This document shows positions 1-5,704 of a stretch of 6,115 bases of DNA, piece after piece. Positions within the stretch are counted from its first letter, which is position 1; each line of letters starts with the position of its first letter. Source of the DNA: Eubacteriales Family XIII. Incertae Sedis bacterium. GTDB lineage: Bacteria; Bacillota; Clostridia; Peptostreptococcales; Anaerovoracaceae. The stretch covers positions 1-6,115 of the forward strand of contig JAITTH010000080.1 in assembly GCA_031287295.1 (NCBI GenBank), given 5' to 3'. The notes under the pieces are model-generated. The model searched no databases. It was not told the DNA's origin and was given only the letters and a program-made list of their open reading frames with translations. The translations under genes were made by a program, and so were the position numbers.

Positions 1-240
1 TTCTCCACGATATAATGATCCTATCAGCAACCCCCAAATCGTTTCAAAATGAAATTCTGATTTTGCGCTCACGATTCAATCTTATGGTGAATCTGATCCG
101 ATTGCAGAAACAATAAAGCATTCAAACACGTGACATTCAGCAAGAATTTCTGCGGGGATTTCTATAGACTTACACAGATGTATTTGGAAGAGGTATCCCG
201 GAAGTGACGCGAAGACTGAAAAGAAGGAAGGAAACAAGTT
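1..240. other. Leader/intergenic region upstream of hyuB
   Basis: No complete gene is visible here. Forward frame 3 is open from the window edge to a TAA at 114-116 (about 37 codons), and frame 2 is open from the edge to a TGA at 50-52. Either could be the 3' end of an upstream gene, but neither tail is recognisable. A perfect TATAAT lies at 11-16. Its -35 would fall outside the window, so a promoter with a leader of about 200 bases is possible but unproven. GATTCA/TGAATC near 73-93 could form a weak stem. I found no convincing -35/-10 pair closer to hyuB and no recognisable riboswitch. The purine-rich stretch AAGGAAGGAAA (224-234) is the hyuB ribosome binding site. Confidence 0.4.
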
Positions 241-2007
241 ATGGCCATCAAAATTGAACCGTATCTTATGTCTGTAATCTCTAGCCGCCTCTTCAGCATT
301 GGACTTGAAATGACCAATACGCTGATGCGGACTGCAAGATCGCAGCTTATGAGCGTCTGCCACGATCTGTCAACGGCAATTTGCGATAGGAATGGCGATG
401 TCATCTCCCTTGCAGAAAGCATTCCGGTTCATTGTGCAAACATGGGGCTCACGGTGCAACCGTGCTTCACGCATCCGGAAGGCATCGTTCCCGGAGATAT
501 GTTTCTGAACAATTCTCCTTATTATGGCAACACACACCATGCGGATTTCACCTATATTGCACCTGTGTTCCACGACGGTGAGCTGCTGTTCTTTGCGGTT
601 ACGAAAGGACATATGGCAGATATCGGGAACTCGATTCCAAGCACCTATCACTCCACTGCCCGGGATGTCTATCAAGAGGGTGCCATTGACTGGCCTTGTG
701 TAAAAATACAGAAAAACTATGAAGATGTCCGTGACATCATTGCAATTGCAAAGGCGCGTATTCGCGTTCCGGAAGTGTGGTATGGCGATCATCTCGCCTG
801 CGTAGGTTCGGCTAGAACAGGAGAAAAACGCCTTATCGAATTGTGTGATGATTACGGCAATGATCTGATCAAGGATTTTTCAGATGCCTATCAGGAGTAT
901 GGCGGAAAGCGCATTTCAGACGAAATCGCAAAACTTCCGGAGGGTCACTGGGAGTACGACATTAAGAGCGATGCGATCGAAGGCGTCGTACATGAAGTTA
1001 ACATTCATATCGGTTGTGACGTAAAACCGAAAGAAGGAAAGATCGTCATAGATTTACGGGACAATGAAGATTCGTTGCCCTGCGGACTTAATATGTGTGA
1101 AGCAACGGTACGAGGCAGTGCAATCACAGGCATTTTGAACCGTTTGCCGGCAGATATTCCAAGCAATGAAGGCGCAATGAGCCATATTGAAGTGCTTATG
1201 CGTGAAGGTTGCGTTGTAGGCAAAGCCCAAATGCCCTATTCTTCTTCGCTTGCCACGACCAATCTTGCAGACCGACTGATCTCAGGTGTCCAAGCCCTCA
1301 TGAACCAAGTGACGGATGAGCGAGGGCTTGCTGAAGGAGGTGCCACACAGTGTCCTGCGGTATCTGTAATCTCCGGGACAGACTTTCGAAAAGGGGCGCA
1401 GCCTTATGTGAATCAGATCTTTCTTGGTATGACAGGCGGACCTGCCGCGAACGGTCATGATGGTTGGGTCACGTATCAATATCCCTGTACAGGCGGTGCG
1501 CTCAACTGGAATTCCGTGGAGGTTTTAGAGCAACAATATCCGGTGCTGATTGTATCGGAAGAAATTCAGCCAAACTCCATCGGAGCCGGAAAATATGATT
1601 CAGCTCCATCTTGCAAATTCATACTCACCCCGAGAGAGACGCCTGTTACCTGCGCCTATTCTTGCGACGGTATCGATAATCCGCCAAAAGGTGCGGTGGG
1701 CGGTCTGTCGGGTCACCCTGCTGCGGCATGGAAGTATGAACTTGAAAAAGGGGAAGGATCACGTGTGAATCTACCTCCTTTTTCGGAGCAGACACTCCAA
1801 AAAGGCGAAGCCATTGTTTCCGAAAGTTCGAGCGGTGGTGGTTATGGCGATCCGAAAACGAGGGATCCCGAGCTCGTGCGTTATCGTGTCCGTGAAGGGT
1901 GGATCACCCCTGAATTCGCAAGAGAGGTCTACGGTGTGGCAATTGATATGAATTCGGAAAGCTACACGGTCATGGAAGAAGAAACAGAGAAGTTGCGTTC
2001 GGTTTAA
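241..2007 (+). CDS. hyuB: Hydantoinase B/oxoprolinase family protein (HyuB subunit)
   Basis: This is a 588-residue HyuB-type subunit, a normal length for the family. It resembles N-methylhydantoinase B, the C-terminal half of 5-oxoprolinase and the acetone carboxylase alpha subunit. Family landmarks run in order: LMRTARS (28-34), HDLSTAICD (41-49), IPVH (61-64), THHAD (98-102), GHMADIG (123-129), DVYQEG (142-147), RIRVPE (173-178), PSNEGA (307-312) and the C-terminal GGGYGDP near 532-538. H99, D102 and H124 are the likely divalent-metal ligands by family analogy. The usual NDP before this site reads NSP (91-93). With HyuA it should catalyse an ATP-dependent cytosolic amide/lactam hydrolysis or a carboxylation. 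There is no signal peptide or membrane segment. The ATG at 241 is supported by AAGGAAGGA seven to eight bases upstream and by the family N-terminus starting at once. hyuA follows in the same operon. The family call is firm; the substrate is unknown. Confidence 0.93.
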   Translation: MAIKIEPYLMSVISSRLFSIGLEMTNTLMRTARSQLMSVCHDLSTAICDRNGDVISLAESIPVHCANMGLTVQPCFTHPEGIVPGDMFLNNSPYYGNTHHADFTYIAPVFHDGELLFFAVTKGHMADIGNSIPSTYHSTARDVYQEGAIDWPCVKIQKNYEDVRDIIAIAKARIRVPEVWYGDHLACVGSARTGEKRLIELCDDYGNDLIKDFSDAYQEYGGKRISDEIAKLPEGHWEYDIKSDAIEGVVHEVNIHIGCDVKPKEGKIVIDLRDNEDSLPCGLNMCEATVRGSAITGILNRLPADIPSNEGAMSHIEVLMREGCVVGKAQMPYSSSLATTNLADRLISGVQALMNQVTDERGLAEGGATQCPAVSVISGTDFRKGAQPYVNQIFLGMTGGPAANGHDGWVTYQYPCTGGALNWNSVEVLEQQYPVLIVSEEIQPNSIGAGKYDSAPSCKFILTPRETPVTCAYSCDGIDNPPKGAVGGLSGHPAAAWKYELEKGEGSRVNLPPFSEQTLQKGEAIVSESSSGGGYGDPKTRDPELVRYRVREGWITPEFAREVYGVAIDMNSESYTVMEEETEKLRSV

Positions 2008-2020
2008 AGAACTTTCGCGA

Positions 2021-2038
2021 CCAACATATGCTTGTTGG
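2021..2038 (+). repeat. Small stem-loop between hyuB and hyuA
   Basis: CCAACA (2021-2026) and TGTTGG (2033-2038) form a perfect 6-bp inverted repeat with a 6-base loop, in the 57-base gap between the two genes. No T-run follows, so it is not a terminator. It may only influence mRNA stability or the ratio of the two subunits, and a chance occurrence cannot be excluded. Confidence 0.3.
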
Positions 2039-2051
2039 CAAGAAAAACAAG

Positions 2052-2057
2052 AGAGGA
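2052..2057 (+). promoter_or_regulatory. Ribosome binding site deciding the hyuA start
   Basis: AGAGGA lies seven bases before the ATG at 2065. It favours that start over the in-frame TTG codons at 2032 and 2035. Those would add 11 basic residues not expected in front of the family's N-terminal phosphate-binding strand, and they sit in the stem-loop at 2021-2038. Confidence 0.75.
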
Positions 2058-2064
2058 CGGAAAA

Positions 2065-4185
2065 ATGGCGAAATATGCATGTATTGATGTAGGGGGTACT
2101 TTTACCGATGCTGCGATATTGGATGAGTCTGGCGTGGTGCGCGTATTCAAGTCTCCCACGACGCCGCATGATTGGATAGAAGGAATTATTGGTTCGTTGC
2201 GTACAGCCGCAGAATACTATGGTACCGACTTCGAGCAGTTTCTAAAAGAGGTGAGTCTAAACCTCGGAGGGTTAACCACCCACGGATCTACAATTGCGAC
2301 AAATGCAATTGTAGAGGGAAAAGCCGGGAAGGTTGGTGTTCTTTGTACGAAGGGCTTCAGGGATGTTTTCTTGTTTCGAGAAGGACCTAACAAAGATCCG
2401 TTCAATATGGACCTAGATTTTCCGGAGCCCTATGTGCCTCGTTACTTAACACTGCCGATAGAAGAACGTATCGATTCGGAAGGCGGTGTTTATACGCCTC
2501 TTAATGAAGAAGATGTGAGAAAAGCTGCAAGGGAATTGATGCAGTATGATGTCGAAGCAATCTGTGTGTGTTTCTTATGGTCAACTGCAAATGACGCACA
2601 TGAAAAGCGAGCGGAGGCGATTATACATGAAGAATTCCCGGATGTAACCGTTGTGCTAAGTTGCGAAGTGAACCCGAATTCGCGTGAATACAGGCGCTGG
2701 ATTTCTGCGGCGATTGACGCTTCCTTGCGCAAACTGGTCTCTGTCTATGCGCTGGAACTCAATGAAAGACTGACAAAGCTGGGATTTTCCGGTGAAGTGG
2801 GCATGCTCAACTCCATCGGTGGCGTAATGAGTACGGCAGAAATTGTGAAGAAGCCCATTTACTCCATAGACTCCGGTCCGGCTATGGCACCGGTTTCAGG
2901 CAAGGTATACGCGGCGATTGATTCGGACGATGACAATGCGGTCGTCCTGGATATGGGTGGCACAACGTTTGATGTAAGCTGCGTGATTAAAGGAGAGATT
3001 TCAGTTTCCAGAGAAACCATCATCGGGAATGAAATTCCCGGCATATCCCGTGTGAATGTGCATAGCATCGGCGCGGGCGGTGGCAGCATTGCGTGGGTGG
3101 ACAGTGGCGGTATGGTACGCGTCGGTCCGACAAGTGCCGGATCCATGCCGGGTCCTGCCTGCTACAATCGTGGGGGGATGCTTCCGACGGTAACGGATGC
3201 CAATGTGGTTCTCGGCTATATCAATCCGGACTTCTTTAATGACGGCAAAATGAAATTGGACCGAGAACTTTCGAAACGTGCGATCAAAGAGCATGTCGCC
3301 GACAAGCTTGGTATCAGCATTATCGAAGCTGCTTATGCGATCTGGACAACCGTAAATGTCAACATGATTGCGGCAATTAAGGATATCACGATTTGGCAAG
3401 GCGTTGATCCTCGTAATTATACGATGGTGGCCGGCGGTGGTGCCTGCGGACTTCACGCAATCCCACTGGCTGAGGGTCTTGAAATGAACCGCCTACTCAT
3501 TCCACGTACCGCGGGTGGGCTTTCCGCTGTCGGCGGAATTTTCTCCAACACCGTTGCAGAATTCAATTCAAGCCATTTTACGATCACGAGTGATTTTGAT
3601 TTCAAGACTGTAAACAGAATCATCGATTCCCTCGTGGGGCAGGCGAAGGAATTTTTCGTACGCAACCATATTGCGCCGGAGAAGCAAGAGATCATTGTTT
3701 ATATGGAAGGTCATTATCGTTCGCAAGTATGGGAACTTTCCGTGAATATCACACAATTCCTGAATGATGCGTATCACATTGAGAAAGCGATGATCAAACA
3801 AATTGAGGAAGCCTTCCATGCCGAACACGAACGAACCTTTACGATCAAGGAAGACACTTTTGTTGAGTGCCTGTACTGGCGCGTGAAGGCAATCGGCAAA
3901 AACGATATGGAATTTCAGATCCCGGAAGAAGAATATCATGAAGAAAATGTGATCAAAACGGAACCGACAAGTCGCACAACTTCGCGCAAGGTGTTTTTCA
4001 AGGAGTACAATGATACGTTCGTGACGCCGGTGTATTTAGGGGAGAATCTCGTACATGGAGACATCATCCAAGGTCCGGCGATTGTAGAAGAACCAACGAC
4101 GACAATTGTCGTATTGCCCAATTTCAGTATTCGCGTAACAAACCATAACAACTATCTGATAGAGGGATTTCATCGTAAGAAATGA
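2065..4185 (+). CDS. hyuA: Hydantoinase A/oxoprolinase family protein (HyuA, ATP-binding subunit)
   Basis: This is a 706-residue HyuA-type subunit, full length for the family. It belongs to the ASKHA (actin/Hsp70/sugar kinase) nucleotide-binding fold. The N-terminal phosphate-1 loop is DVGGTFTD (8-15), followed by TTHGSTIATNA (71-81). The second phosphate loop is DMGGTTFD (296-303), followed by GAGGGS (336-341), GPTSAGSMPGPACY (354-367), TDANVVLGY (377-385) and the adenosine-side motif AGGGACGLHA (456-465). Residues from about 510 to the end correspond to the family's C-terminal domain. In known relatives this subunit binds ATP and activates the substrate (amide oxygen, enolate or bicarbonate) for work at the HyuB metal site. 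Here it lies 57 bases after hyuB and ends the operon 84 bases before a terminator. No acetone carboxylase gamma gene follows. Hydantoin, lactam and 5-oxoproline are all possible substrates. Confidence 0.94.
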   Translation: MAKYACIDVGGTFTDAAILDESGVVRVFKSPTTPHDWIEGIIGSLRTAAEYYGTDFEQFLKEVSLNLGGLTTHGSTIATNAIVEGKAGKVGVLCTKGFRDVFLFREGPNKDPFNMDLDFPEPYVPRYLTLPIEERIDSEGGVYTPLNEEDVRKAARELMQYDVEAICVCFLWSTANDAHEKRAEAIIHEEFPDVTVVLSCEVNPNSREYRRWISAAIDASLRKLVSVYALELNERLTKLGFSGEVGMLNSIGGVMSTAEIVKKPIYSIDSGPAMAPVSGKVYAAIDSDDDNAVVLDMGGTTFDVSCVIKGEISVSRETIIGNEIPGISRVNVHSIGAGGGSIAWVDSGGMVRVGPTSAGSMPGPACYNRGGMLPTVTDANVVLGYINPDFFNDGKMKLDRELSKRAIKEHVADKLGISIIEAAYAIWTTVNVNMIAAIKDITIWQGVDPRNYTMVAGGGACGLHAIPLAEGLEMNRLLIPRTAGGLSAVGGIFSNTVAEFNSSHFTITSDFDFKTVNRIIDSLVGQAKEFFVRNHIAPEKQEIIVYMEGHYRSQVWELSVNITQFLNDAYHIEKAMIKQIEEAFHAEHERTFTIKEDTFVECLYWRVKAIGKNDMEFQIPEEEYHEENVIKTEPTSRTTSRKVFFKEYNDTFVTPVYLGENLVHGDIIQGPAIVEEPTTTIVVLPNFSIRVTNHNNYLIEGFHRKK

Positions 4186-4269
4186 CGGTCATGTCATTCT
4201 TGAAAATCAGTTGAGTCTCTGCTTTTTGAGGAGAATAAAAATAATAGGCAATCTCCTTTAGCTTAATCG

Positions 4270-4298
4270 AAACAGCGTTCATAGGGGCGCTGTTTTTT
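4270..4298 (+). terminator. Rho-independent terminator of the hyuBA operon
   Basis: AAACAGCG (4270-4277) pairs perfectly with CGCTGTTT (4288-4295) around a 10-base loop. The T-run 4293-4298 begins in the stem's 3' edge. This is a classic intrinsic terminator for + strand transcription, 84 bases after the hyuA stop. The opposite orientation lacks a comparable U-tract. It separates the catabolic operon from the downstream cassette. Confidence 0.85.
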
Positions 4299-4341
4299 AG
4301 TTCCTCCGGCATGGACGAACCTGAAAGAAACGTATATTCTT

Positions 4342-4363
4342 AGCTCATGAACAGCTCACGAAC
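4342..4363. repeat. Tandem 11-bp direct repeat
   Basis: AGCTCATGAAC (4342-4352) is followed directly by AGCTCACGAAC (4353-4363), ten of eleven bases identical, and then AG continues the unit. The 11-bp period puts both copies on the same DNA face, as in direct-repeat operators of response regulators. It lies about 70 bases upstream of the -35 of the promoter at 4432. Function is inferred only; nothing in this window encodes a response regulator. Confidence 0.45.
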
Positions 4364-4431
4364 AGAAAATGAATCGCTAAATATAACCTTTCTTTACGCA
4401 ATTAATCACATAATATTAGATGTTAAACGGG

Positions 4432-4460
4432 TTTACATACAAAATTTTGGATGTTATCTT
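4432..4460 (+). promoter_or_regulatory. Extended -10 sigma-A-type promoter for the regulator-ABC cassette
   Basis: The -35 is TTTACA (4432-4437, five of six consensus), the spacer is 17 bases and the -10 is TATCTT (4455-4460, four of six). TGT at 4452-4454 gives the extended -10 TGn element. The expected start site is near 4466-4468. A short palindrome TAAACGGGTTTA (4424-4435) overlaps the -35 and a long inverted repeat starts in the -10, so repression here is plausible. The transcript would have a leader of about 165 bases before the regulator. Confidence 0.6.
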
Positions 4461-4499
4461 GTGCATCAATGCTTTAGGTGTTATGAACGATGCACAAGA
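4457..4499. promoter_or_regulatory. Candidate operator: perfect 11-bp inverted repeat across -10 and start site
   Basis: TCTTGTGCATC (4457-4467) and GATGCACAAGA (4489-4499) are exact reverse complements separated by 21 bases. Arm centres are 32 bp apart, close to three helical turns, so two bound dimers would lie on the same face. The left arm covers half the -10 hexamer, and the predicted start site is at its edge. The left arm would therefore be mostly absent from an RNA made from this promoter, which favours a DNA operator over an RNA hairpin. No T-run follows. The neighbouring XRE regulator is the obvious candidate to bind it, by inference. Confidence 0.5.
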
Positions 4500-4576
4500 C
4501 ATTTGAATGGTCGTTAAAAAAAGAAAAAAGACGGTGCGCCGATACGGTGCTTGATTTAAGAGATCACAAAAGTTAA
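4490..4576 (+). CDS. Possible 28-aa small ORF / leader peptide
   Basis: ATG at 4490 opens a 28-codon frame ending in TAA at 4574-4576. The peptide begins MHKTFEWSLKKE and is strongly charged (KKEKRR in the middle, DLRDHKS at the end). AGGTG at 4476-4480, nine bases before the ATG, is a fair Shine-Dalgarno match, and an in-frame TGA at 4484-4486 fixes the start. It is the first ORF downstream of the promoter at 4432-4460, and its start codon lies in the right arm of the inverted repeat. The A-run (A7, G, A6) inside could cause slippage. I do not recognise the peptide. It could be a regulatory leader peptide, a small protein of the cassette or chance. Confidence 0.3.
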   Translation: MHKTFEWSLKKEKRRCADTVLDLRDHKS

Positions 4577-4585
4577 AAATATGAT
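4556..4585 (+). promoter_or_regulatory. Weak secondary promoter candidate
   Basis: TTAAGA (4556-4561, four of six) is 18 bases from TATGAT (4580-4585, five of six). This would start transcription around 4592, giving the regulator a short leader independent of the operator at 4457-4499. The -35 is poor and the region is AT-rich, so chance is a real alternative. Confidence 0.2.
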
Positions 4586-4615
4586 AGAAGCAGGTGTTTC
4601 AAAACTAAAAAAACA

Positions 4616-4621
4616 GGGAGG
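4616..4621 (+). promoter_or_regulatory. Strong ribosome binding site deciding a TTG start
   Basis: GGGAGG lies eight bases before TTG at 4630. It is the best Shine-Dalgarno match in the region. No in-frame ATG or GTG competes before the HTH domain, so it fixes the regulator's start at a TTG codon. Confidence 0.8.
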
Positions 4622-4629
4622 AAATTCAG

Positions 4630-4965
4630 TTGCTATTTTGTGAGAAGCTAAAAACTTATCGGACGGAGCATGGTCTCACGCAAGATGATGTTGCCGCCTC
4701 GTTGTATGTTTCCAGACAAACCATTTCCAAATGGGAAAACGGAGTGAATGAACCGGATATTCATACCATTTTAAGACTTAGTGATATTTATTCGGTCACA
4801 TTGGACGATTTACTTCGCGGGGATGAAATTGTGATTCAAAAATTGGCACGGAAAGAAAGGTCATACAAAAAGTTAATTTGGTTGGTAGCGATTCTTAGCG
4901 GTATTGTGTTGCTTGGCTTATTGTGCATATCCGTTGCTTTGTCACATGAGACCATTTTACCGTGA
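4630..4965 (+). CDS. XRE-family HTH regulator with C-terminal transmembrane helix
   Basis: This is a 111-residue protein. Residues about 7-62 form a classic HTH_3/XRE domain: LTQDDVAASL (16-25) as first helix, VSRQTISKWENG (27-38) as recognition helix, and LDDLLRGD (58-65) as the typical end of the domain. A charged linker (66-81) leads to one strong hydrophobic segment, about 82-104, ending in a short tail. The protein is probably a DNA-binding regulator tethered to the membrane. Translation starts at TTG behind GGGAGG. The ABC ATPase gene begins 16 bases after its stop, so the two are co-transcribed. Small XRE proteins with one C-terminal helix next to ABC exporters are common in Bacillota and usually control their own cassette. 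The repeat at 4457-4499 is a candidate target. The family is firm; the ligand is unknown. Confidence 0.9.
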   Translation: MLFCEKLKTYRTEHGLTQDDVAASLYVSRQTISKWENGVNEPDIHTILRLSDIYSVTLDDLLRGDEIVIQKLARKERSYKKLIWLVAILSGIVLLGLLCISVALSHETILP

Positions 4966-4969
4966 GATT

Positions 4970-4976
4970 GGATGTG
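4970..4976 (+). promoter_or_regulatory. Ribosome binding site supporting the GTG start of the ATPase
   Basis: GGATGTG matches GGAGGTG at six of seven bases and lies five bases before GTG at 4982. The in-frame ATG at 4946 lies inside the regulator gene with no Shine-Dalgarno sequence, and it would add a 12-residue extension atypical of these ATPases. Confidence 0.55.
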
Positions 4977-4981
4977 TTACA

Positions 4982-5704
4982 GTGGACAATTCTAAACAAG
5001 GTATATGTGTGTCGGGCGTATGCAAGCGTCATGGCAAGAAAGACATATTAAAAAACGTTTCATTTGAAGCAAATGCCGGGCGTGTTACTGTCTTTCTCGG
5101 TCCAAACGGAGCGGGAAAAAGCTCTACCCTCCGTATCCTATTGGGGTTGGACTATCCTTTGACCGGAACAGCTACATTCGGCGGTTGTAATTATACAAGG
5201 CTTGAAAATCCGTTGCAAACGGTCGGCGCTGTGTTTGACGGAATCGGCGGGGTGCGTTCTCGCAAGGTGCGGACACATCTTTGCTTGATAGCGCAAAGCA
5301 ATAATATCCCTGTTCAGCGTGTGTCAGAGGTGCTACAACTTGTCGGTTTGTCCGGCAAAAGCAAGGCGCGACTTGGTACGCTATCTTTGGGGGAAGGTCA
5401 GCGACTTGGTTTGGCGGTGGCGCTCCTCGGCAACCCGCAATATTTAGTTCTTGACGAGCCGATGAACGGGCTTGACCCCGGCGGTATACGTTGGCTTCGC
5501 AGCTTTATTCGGAATCAAGCGGAACAAGGAAAGACTGTTTTGCTTTCCAGTCATTTGCTTTCCGAGGTTGAGTCAATTGCGGACGATGTTATTATTATCG
5601 ACCACGGAAGCATAGTGGTGGCGGGGTCGCTTGCAACTGTCAAGCAGGATATTAAATCCCTTGAAGATGTATTCTTTTCGCTTACGGACGGGATGGAGGA
5701 TTGA
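4982..5704 (+). CDS. ABC transporter ATP-binding protein, BcrA-like
   Basis: This is a 240-residue ATPase from the GTG start, slightly short for the family because the C-terminal extension is brief. Walker A is GPNGAGKSS (40-48), the signature reads SLGEGQ (135-140), Walker B is YLVLDEP (154-160), the D-loop is GLDPGG (163-168) and the switch His is in SSHLLSE (H191). The Q-loop position lacks a clear glutamine and reads AVFDGIGG, typical of the BcrA/lantibiotic-protection branch, as is the non-canonical signature. It should power export together with the permease that starts at its stop codon (TGA/ATG share one base). The preceding regulator is 16 bases away. Bacitracin-type resistance, bacteriocin immunity or another peptide/drug exporter are all possible. 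Confidence 0.92.
   Translation: MDNSKQGICVSGVCKRHGKKDILKNVSFEANAGRVTVFLGPNGAGKSSTLRILLGLDYPLTGTATFGGCNYTRLENPLQTVGAVFDGIGGVRSRKVRTHLCLIAQSNNIPVQRVSEVLQLVGLSGKSKARLGTLSLGEGQRLGLAVALLGNPQYLVLDEPMNGLDPGGIRWLRSFIRNQAEQGKTVLLSSHLLSEVESIADDVIIIDHGSIVVAGSLATVKQDIKSLEDVFFSLTDGMED

Larger units (their letters stand above)
4186..4629. other. Intergenic control region between hyuA and the regulator-ABC cassette
   Basis: This 444-base gap is clearly more AT-rich than the flanking genes. After hyuA, AGGAGA (4229-4234) and TCTCCT (4252-4257) could form a weak stem before the terminator at 4270-4298. The rest holds a tandem repeat (4342-4363), a promoter (4432-4460), an inverted repeat (4457-4499), a possible small ORF (4490-4576) and a second weaker promoter candidate (4556-4585), all listed separately. 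No larger gene and no transposon end were seen. Confidence 0.7.

Noticed and set aside
85..106. Sigma-54 promoter (TGG ... TTGC)
   Set aside because: The spacing between TGG and TTGC is about seven bases too long for a -24/-12 element.
370..792. Minus-strand 140-codon ORF inside hyuB
   Set aside because: It is antisense to the conserved HyuB N-terminal metal-site region and is a typical shadow with no family resemblance.
3001..3456. Minus-strand 151-codon ORF inside hyuA
   Set aside because: It lies antisense to highly conserved HyuA motifs (GAGGGS, GPTSAGSMPGP), is rich in His/Arg/Thr as expected of a shadow frame, and has no independent support.
4124..4312. Minus-strand 62-codon ORF overlapping the hyuA end and the terminator
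   Set aside because: It crosses the intrinsic terminator, overlaps hyuA coding sequence, has no convincing ribosome binding site and resembles no family.
4457..4499. Inverted repeat as a transposon end, MITE or terminator
   Set aside because: There is no flanking target duplication, no T-run and no transposase nearby. Its position over the -10 fits an operator better.
4517..4530. Programmed -1 frameshift at the A7-G-A6 run in the small ORF
   Set aside because: An A AAA AAA slippery heptamer is present in frame, but the -1 frame ends after about ten codons, and no transposase or extended product would result.
4531..4550. Direct repeat ACGGTGC, 13 bp apart
   Set aside because: It is only 7 bp long, lies within the possible small ORF, and is easily explained by chance.
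4904..4981. Upstream start for the ABC ATPase at TTG 4904 or ATG 4946
   Set aside because: Both lie inside the regulator gene and lack a Shine-Dalgarno sequence. The GTG at 4982 has GGATGTG in position and gives the expected N-terminus.
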